Positions 59,001 to 64,000 of a stretch of DNA of 64,000 bases are shown here, in pieces (position 1 is the first letter of the stretch; each line of letters opens with the position of its first letter). The DNA is taken from positions 44,709,667-44,773,666 of the forward strand of contig OY282610.1 of NCBI GenBank assembly GCA_958298945.1, given 5' to 3'. Made by a program: the position numbers and the translations under genes. This stretch comes from Atherix ibis. Lineage: Eukaryota; Arthropoda; Insecta; Diptera; Athericidae. A model generated the notes under the pieces. It saw nothing but the letters and a program-made list of their open reading frames with translations, was not told the origin of the DNA and searched no databases.

Positions 59001-62000
59001 GCGCGTACCGGGAAACATTGGCCAATGGCTTTATCAGCGGCGTCTTCAATGAAAATTCCGGTGTGAAGTCTACACCACTTCTCAGCGGTGACTACAGTTT
59101 AGAACAAAAAATCCGTAATGGAATAATAGAGAATGTCCAATTGGTCGAAGATTACAAATACGTGCCACTTTCCAATAGCGAGTCTTCTGTTCGCGCCAAG
59201 GTCATAACCCAATTGACCCTGAAGGATCAATCTCAAGCAAGTGCACCCGCCGTCGATGGCAAATCGAAATCAATTATCTTCAAGCATGCAAACCAAGCCC
59301 CAGCTGTCAATAAGGATGAATTGCGCAAAGCCCTATCCGATCTTGTTAACGAAGTGAGTGGTTCTGTGCACGAGAACGCCGCCAAGTACTTTACCGAAGC
59401 GATCAGACTTATGCGTCAAGCCAGTGCCAATGATCTGTTCCAATTGTATAACGAAGCGAAGAGCGGAAATGTTCACCAAGACAAGGTGTTGGCTAGAAAA
59501 GTCTTCCTCGACTCACTATTCCGTACTGGAACTGGGCCATCAGTCGAAACTATTGTCAATTTGATTACCAAAAAGGAATTGAAAAATGTCGAAGTTAAAT
59601 TGGCGTACATGTCCTTCGATTTGGCCAATACTGTATCCAAGGAAGCCTTAGCTGCCGTAACGGTGAGTTTTAATATCATTTTTAAAGCATCCTTTCCAAA
59701 CATTCTTACCTATTCATTTATTGATTGTTCATTACCTGCTTTGAAAACAAACTCTCTTTCTATTTGGATGGAAAGTTCTCATGAGCCATAGTAATTATAA
59801 TTTTTATTAACAGAAATTACTTGACTCGCATCCACCAAATGAGGCGTACTTGAGCATGGGAAATTTGGTGAATAAATTCTGCAAAGAGCATCAATGTGAC
59901 AATGCAGACATTCGTGCCATTTCGAACAAGTTTGTTAGTAAACTGGAAGGATGCAAGGCTGCCACTAAAGAACAGGAGAACACAATCGTGTACGTGCTGA
60001 AGGGCATCCGCAACACTCACAAGATTGCCAATTCCGCTGTTGATAAGCTAGTTCAATGCACATCGGAGAAGAATTCCGCCCGTGTTCGTGTTGCCGCATT
60101 ACAAGCGTTCACAGCTGCTGCATGCCACAAGAAGGCGCAAACAGTTGCGCTGAATCTTATGAAAAATCGCAACGAAGATTCGGAAATACGTATTGAAAGT
60201 TACTTGGCCGCAATCGCCTGCCCCAATGGGAATGTGGCCAATCAAATAGCGGAACTTCTTAGCTCGGAACCGATCTACCAAGTGGGATCGTTCATCAGTA
60301 CACATTTGCAAAATCTACGCGCATCAACGGATCCCTATCGGGAATTGGCTCGCCACCATTTCAACAACGTCAAGTCGATGAAAAAATATCCGTTCGACAT
60401 TAAACGATATTCGTTCAATCATGAATTTTCGTATGCTTTCCAATCGCTCGGAATGGGTGCCAGCACAGATAGCAACGTGATCTACTCACAAAATAGCTTC
60501 CTGCCCAGATCGGCACGTGTCAATATCACTGGTGAACTCTTCGGATACAATTTCAATATGTTCGAATTCAGCGTACGTCAAGAGAATGTAGAGTCGATCT
60601 TCGAGCACTACTTCGGGCCGAAGGGTTTGTTCAGCAAAGACGACCCACAGAAAGTATACGATATTATTAAGTCGTTCACTTCCGAGGATGGGTCATCGGG
60701 TAGCCGACCCAGACGAGGTGTACGCGGCGATGTTGATAGTTTCGCTAAAACGGTCAAATCCTCGAATAGCCTGAATACCGGCCTAAACTTGGACTATTCA
60801 GTAAAGATGTTTGGAAACGAATTCTTCTTCTTGAGTTTGGGCGACCATATACCATCGGATCCAGACAAATTGCTTCGCAGCGCTCTTTCCCACTTCTCGA
60901 AAGCGAAAAGCCAAAACAAGAAATTCGCCAAGGAATTCGAATTCTATTCACTTATCGTTGACAATGAACTCATCTACCCGACCGGCGTCGGCTTGCCATT
61001 AGAACTGGTAGCTCAAACCAGTGCTGCTGCGCATGTGCCTTTCGAATTGGACGTCGATTTTAGACAGTTGATCGATGACTGGAAGAATTCCGAGTTCAAA
61101 ATGAAATTGGTGCCCAGCGTTAGTTTGGATATTAGCGGAACATTACAAGTGGACGGCTTCCTTGTTAGCACTGGACTTCGACTATCTGAGACACTGCACT
61201 CGTCAACCGGATCAACAATTCAATTGAAACTCTCCGGCGATGGCAACGCATTCGAACTGGACGTTGATCTGCCATTCGAAAAACAGAATCTATTTCTACT
61301 AAAGAGTGGTTTCGAATTTGTGACAGCAGAACGTGGACACCAACTGCAAAGCCAAAGCCCAAAACCAGCCCTGAACCCAATAGTCAGTCGGTTCGATCAA
61401 TACTACAGAGCGATTGGTATTACTTTGTTAGCCGACATTCCCAACTTAGGTTCGGATAGCAAATCGAATAACATTCCAAGCATGCTGTATGGTCTATCGA
61501 AGGTCGGCTTATATCTAGAGACCTATACGAAATTCCGCATAACCGGAATGCATCAGAGCGATGCGAACTCACACAACTGGCACTTGACATTTGACACTCC
61601 CGGATCACCAGACTCACGGATGACTGATATCGACTTTTTAGTCCAGACTGAACCGAAGATGTTCGCCCGCGCCTCACTTACACATCCAATGAAATCGTTG
61701 GCAGGTGAGATCGGCCTTCTTAACACTGATACTGAGTTCGCCCTCTACGGCCAATACGAAAATAATGGGGAAACATCAATTGCAAAAGTTGGACTCAAAA
61801 AATCGCAATCGGGAAATCAAAAAGAGTTTGCACCTCTAATTTACGTGAAAACACCAAAGTCCCAATCGGATAATATCTCCGGTTACAAAGCTTCTGGCAA
61901 AGTTGTTTTGGCTGAAGATGAACAGGGAACTAAATACATTTTCCGCGATCTGCAGATTATTGATCCAGAAAACCAGGTAATTAATATTAATGGTTGGGTG

Positions 62001-64000
62001 CAATACCGAGGCGCTCCGATTGTGATAAGTAGTGATCTACAAATCCAGACGTCCGACAACACTTTCTATATTTTGAACGATTTCGAATACGGACCTAACC
62101 GTATTGTGATTGGCGCCACGCTGAAGAGCAGTAAGCAACCGGTCTTAAATACACAAGTTAGCTTTACAAGGGATTTCGAGGAGAAGGGATCGAGCAATGC
62201 GCTCGTTCTTGCCTTTGGTCCCGAACTAGAGCAGCGTTTCGAAATTTCGAATAGCCTCTATGTGGACAAAAGTGCTGACATGAAAGTAACGTTCAAGAAT
62301 TTGTTTAGAGCGGATTTCTACAATGCTATGCTAAAGCTCGATGGAGAATATAGCCGCACCCAATTGAACTATGACTTCGAGGCCAAACTAAAGGACAAAC
62401 GTATCGCCAGCGACCTAGTATTGAACACAAATCAAAAGGCTACCGGCGACTACGATGGAAAACTATCGCTCACGCTCAATCGATACAACGTTATCGTAAA
62501 AGGCAAACGGGCTGTCGAAGATCTCAAATCTATTGTTGACTATAGTTTAGATTCCAATTTTGGCGTTAAGCTCACCGCCAAGGGGCAAATTGCTCATAAA
62601 TTCACCCTCCAAGATGCTGACGTCAACCTTGCTGGTGTATTTGCATTTAGCAACGAAGAAACTCCCTATTCGTAAGTACAACGCAATTACAAAAATTCTT
62701 CCATTCTCTCCTCTCATATTTGATTCTGATTTTTCTGTTTTCTTCCAGATGGAAATTCGTTTTTATTGGGAAACCAGAATCGGTGGTTAGCAACGCAAAA
62801 ATCTTCAACACCGAAAATGATCCGCTATTCGCCTACAACGCACAACTGAATCGTGCTGATAAAACTACTGGAACTTATGACTTTGTGATCAGGAATCTTG
62901 TTCAGGGCGATGGTAGTGTAAGCTTCAAGAATGGCAATGGCGACTCCTCAGCGGTCCTCCACTTTAAAAAACTAGACAAAAAAGTTAAAGTCGACACAGT
63001 ATTTAATATAGCGGCACCGATCTACGATGTTGAAGCGACCATCCTGTACGACTACCAAAAGGACGAAAGTAAAAAAATCATTCTAACAACGAAGAACAAT
63101 ATTCAGTTGAATAGCTACGACACCGCAAACACATTCGAGTTCGGCGACGATAAATATGTGCTCAACTCGAAGGCAGAACGCAGTGGATCCATGCTGAATG
63201 GGGACATTAGTGGAAATTATATGCTTCTCTTGCCGAACGGTAGAAAGCTGTCGGGAGATCTTGAGCGGCACGTACAGACCCAAGATGACATTACAAGCGG
63301 AACTGCTTTTGTTAAGCTGTACGATACTTTGCCGGATAACAAACAGCGTTCGTTAGTGGGTGAAGCTCAAGTTAGCGACTTCAATCTTAAGGCTAAACTC
63401 TTCAACTTTGATCATACCTACACTTACACGAATTTCGACAACCAACAACTGATCGTGAAAACAAACTTGAATCATTTGCCACACGGTGAGTACAAGAAGG
63501 CTGGAGCGAAGGTGTCCATTTCTGGTGACCTTATCAAACAACCCTACGACTTAAACGTGAATGTTGATGAATACTGCGAGGTTCATGCCATATACCATGT
63601 GACCGGATCATATGGGGAAGTGGTAGATGGCAGCCTCCAAGGCAACTACTTCCTGGGCGGCTCAACACAACCAACCACCTACAAAGTCAACTTGCTCGTG
63701 AATGCACCGAACACCGAGTACAAGTCATACAATTTGCAAACGAACGGTAAATTCTTGGCGTCATCCATTAATAATGGTGTGTACGAGGGTGAGGTAACTG
63801 TAGAGAATGTCATTGGACAGCAAAATTTGCATTTCACTTTGAAGGGTAAAGGCAGCAAGGACCATGGCTCATGGGATCTCGGCTACCAAGTACCGAATGC
63901 CAATCCTGTAAAATTCACTGGCACATACATGCGCCAGGAAACCGACAATTCCGGAAATTATATGATCAACTGTGTCTACGACTACGGAGACTCGAAAGTT
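46944..64000 (+). CDS. apolpp: Apolipophorin (apolpp) precursor, 5' half; runs off the window
   Basis: Joining 46944-47034, 58410-58433, 58557-59662, 59814-62671 and 62749-64000 gives one uninterrupted frame of 1777 codons, with consistent phases (1, 1, 0, 2). Full insect proteins are about 3300 residues, so roughly half is present. The first 30 residues form a signal peptide (basic start, then SALVILLFLS). Residues from about 40 form the large lipid transfer (vitellogenin N) module. Residues 705-708 are RPRR, followed by GVRGD, at the place where furin cuts the precursor into apoLp-II and apoLp-I. The remainder is beta-rich lipid-cavity sequence. The product is secreted by the fat body and forms the lipophorin particle that moves lipids through the haemolymph. 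The related families are vitellogenin and vertebrate apoB/MTP. The C-terminal von Willebrand D domain lies outside. Codon use is clearly coding, unlike the rest of the window. Confidence 0.95.
48890..49570 (+). repeat. 114-base tandem array in apolpp intron 1, six units
   Basis: The marker AGGAAGAGAAATTCAA recurs at 48971, 49085, 49198, 49310, 49425 and 49540 (spacing 112-115). Each unit has long T and A runs around 'aaatcccttctttt'. Non-coding. Confidence 0.92.
50481..50509. repeat. ATTCAA hexamer microsatellite
   Basis: Nearly five perfect copies of ATTCAA. It explains the EFEFEF run of a minus-strand open frame here (50248-50547), which is not a gene. Confidence 0.9.
50580..51140. promoter_or_regulatory. 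Base-balanced block in apolpp intron 1, possible enhancer
   Basis: Clearly less AT-rich than the rest of the intron and free of transposon or tandem repeat signs. Has several GATA-like motifs (TAGATAGATGATCT at about 50815) and repeated 'cccatac/cccatcc' phrases. First introns of fat-body genes often carry enhancers, and GATA factors drive fat-body expression. That it is one here is inference. Confidence 0.3.
52560..53010 (+). pseudogene. Jockey-like LINE reverse transcriptase fragment
   Basis: 52595-52650 reads PYISAGIPQGSIIGPIFI, the conserved QGS-GP block of non-LTR reverse transcriptases. Downstream, 52765-52815 reads WRVKAKEQKSARITFTL, the motif after the catalytic box. The YxDD box itself is lost, and stops interrupt the frame. 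A different lineage from the 22140 copy. Confidence 0.82.
53909..55117 (-). mobile_element. Nested mariner, mauritiana-type, inside TIR copy 4
   Basis: Ends CCAGGTATATAAGCTTAAAT and its near match in reverse complement at 55098-55117 are flanked by TA on both sides (53907-53908, 55118-55119). Length 1.2 kb. The transposase reads on the minus strand. The interrupted host sequence (aataac-TA-agttaaaat) matches the uninterrupted copies 1 and 2. Confidence 0.92.
53985..54968 (-). pseudogene. mauritiana-type mariner transposase, frameshifted
   Basis: ATG at 54968 begins MFSFVPEKEHMREALLFCFN, then LKKSDAESHRILMEVFGDSA, the N-terminal HTH of the Mos1 group. Later, in another frame, comes WVWWDIVFYEMLKPGETVNA, then LREKRTDYQQRQ (near 54400-54290). 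Beyond this a frameshift hides the second Asp region, and the C-terminal part is readable only in a further frame down to about 53985. At about 330 codons it is near full length, with at least two frameshifts. Confidence 0.88.
56410..56990 (+). pseudogene. Jockey-like LINE ORF2 fragment (RT to C-terminal part)
   Basis: Reads AGVAQGSSLGPILYNIYV at about 56440-56495, then after a deletion DTAIC and HKDP in place of the catalytic YADD region. 56640-56830 then reads VRLLGLTHIFDKRLTGNP, RSKLIRKSKLLLNNTVLKAF, the thumb region of jockey-clade ORF2. Broken by at least one frameshift and one deletion. Confidence 0.87.
57466..58095. mobile_element. TIR element with an internally duplicated left end
   Basis: The left end (AAGAACTGCAATTTTAAATT, then TGCCGTCATTTT) is the reverse complement of the right end (58063-58095). 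The left 65 bases, with 'cagctgtcaaacgtgcattt', are repeated in direct orientation at 57972-58040, just before the right end. The interior has no coding capacity. It lies 300 bases before the apolpp micro-exon. Confidence 0.75.
58410..58433 (+). CDS. apolpp: apolpp micro-exon 2 (24 bases)
   Basis: Between a strong acceptor (TTTAATTTGCAG) and donor (GTGAGT). It encodes DCKSGCSS, a cysteine-containing start of the mature protein, and keeps phase 1 on both sides. Skipping it would also keep the frame, so alternative use is possible in principle. Confidence 0.8.
58557..59662 (+). CDS. apolpp: apolpp exon 3: lipid transfer module, first part
   Basis: Follows the acceptor AATCATCAG. Starts ADTGKLRFNPGGVYSYDFDS, the typical first strand of the vitellogenin N domain, and ends AAVT before GTGAGT (phase 0). 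Residues 39-407. Includes an amphipathic region (ALSDLVNEVSGSVHENAA...) that begins the helical part. Confidence 0.95.
59814..62671 (+). CDS. apolpp: apolpp exon 4: helical domain, furin site, beta sheets
   Basis: Follows TTATTAACAG. Residues 408-1360. The first part is the alpha-helical superhelix of the lipid transfer module (VRVAALQAFTAAACHKKAQT, EDSEIRIESYLAA). The RPRR furin-type site is at 60705-60716. The remainder is open beta-sheet sequence. Ends TAT TC|GTAAGT (phase 2). The preceding intron is 59663-59813 (151 bases). Confidence 0.96.
62749..64000 (+). CDS. apolpp: apolpp exon 5, continues past the window edge
   Basis: Follows TGTTTTCTTCCAG. The split Ser codon completes to S-WKFVFIGKPESVVSN. 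All 417 remaining codons to base 64000 are open, rich in alternating hydrophobic beta-strand sequence typical of the apoLp-I lipid-binding region. The preceding intron is 62672-62748 (77 bases). Confidence 0.93.

Overview
This is animal nuclear DNA, most likely from an insect and probably a fly (Diptera). It is very AT-rich, its genes are split by introns with GT/AG borders, and it carries many decayed mariner, pogo-type and jockey-type elements. Two host genes are convincing. On the minus strand at the left is an RNF11-type RING-H2 ubiquitin ligase (201-8621). It has two coding exons around an 8 kb repeat-filled intron and encodes 145 residues with a MGNC acylation signal, a PPLY motif and an intact RING. 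On the plus strand at the right is the 5' half of apolipophorin (apolpp), the large lipid transfer protein that forms the lipophorin particle. Its TATA box is at 46366 and its signal-peptide exon at 46944-47034. An 11.4 kb first intron follows, then a 24-base micro-exon at 58410-58433, then exons at 58557-59662, 59814-62671 and 62749 to the window edge. These join in one open frame of 1777 codons.

The roughly 38 kb between the two genes, and both large introns, are repeats and transposon debris. I recognise eight mariner-family copies: four DD41D-like (3292-4590, 15110-16110, 29825-30030, 38340-38900) and four DD34D-like (9856-11157, 14250-14830, 35784-36250, 53909-55117). All are broken. There is also a pogo/Tigger relic (28090-29090), five pieces of jockey-like LINE reverse transcriptase, four copies of a non-coding terminal-inverted-repeat family that begins CCTTAGATTA, and a separate TIR element at 57466-58095.

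The most striking property is the number of unrelated tandem arrays, with periods near 36, 114, 144 (two loci), 152, 221, 265, 320 and 363 bases. A composite repeat (LINE 3' end, unique sequence, 152-base array) is present twice in direct orientation, at 22130-25530 and 31460-33960. The copies are nearly identical, but the array has eight units in one and about two in the other. I also found three perfect inverted repeats of 23-31 bases. A 116-base coding-like fragment, related to an exon-like ORF 4 kb away, sits between 95-base direct repeats.

From memory, apolpp and the RNF11 homologue of Drosophila both lie on the small fourth chromosome (Muller F), which is repeat-rich and partly heterochromatic. 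Their linkage here suggests the window comes from the equivalent element. The two genes have no obvious functional link. No RNA gene, CRISPR array or bacterial-type operon was seen.
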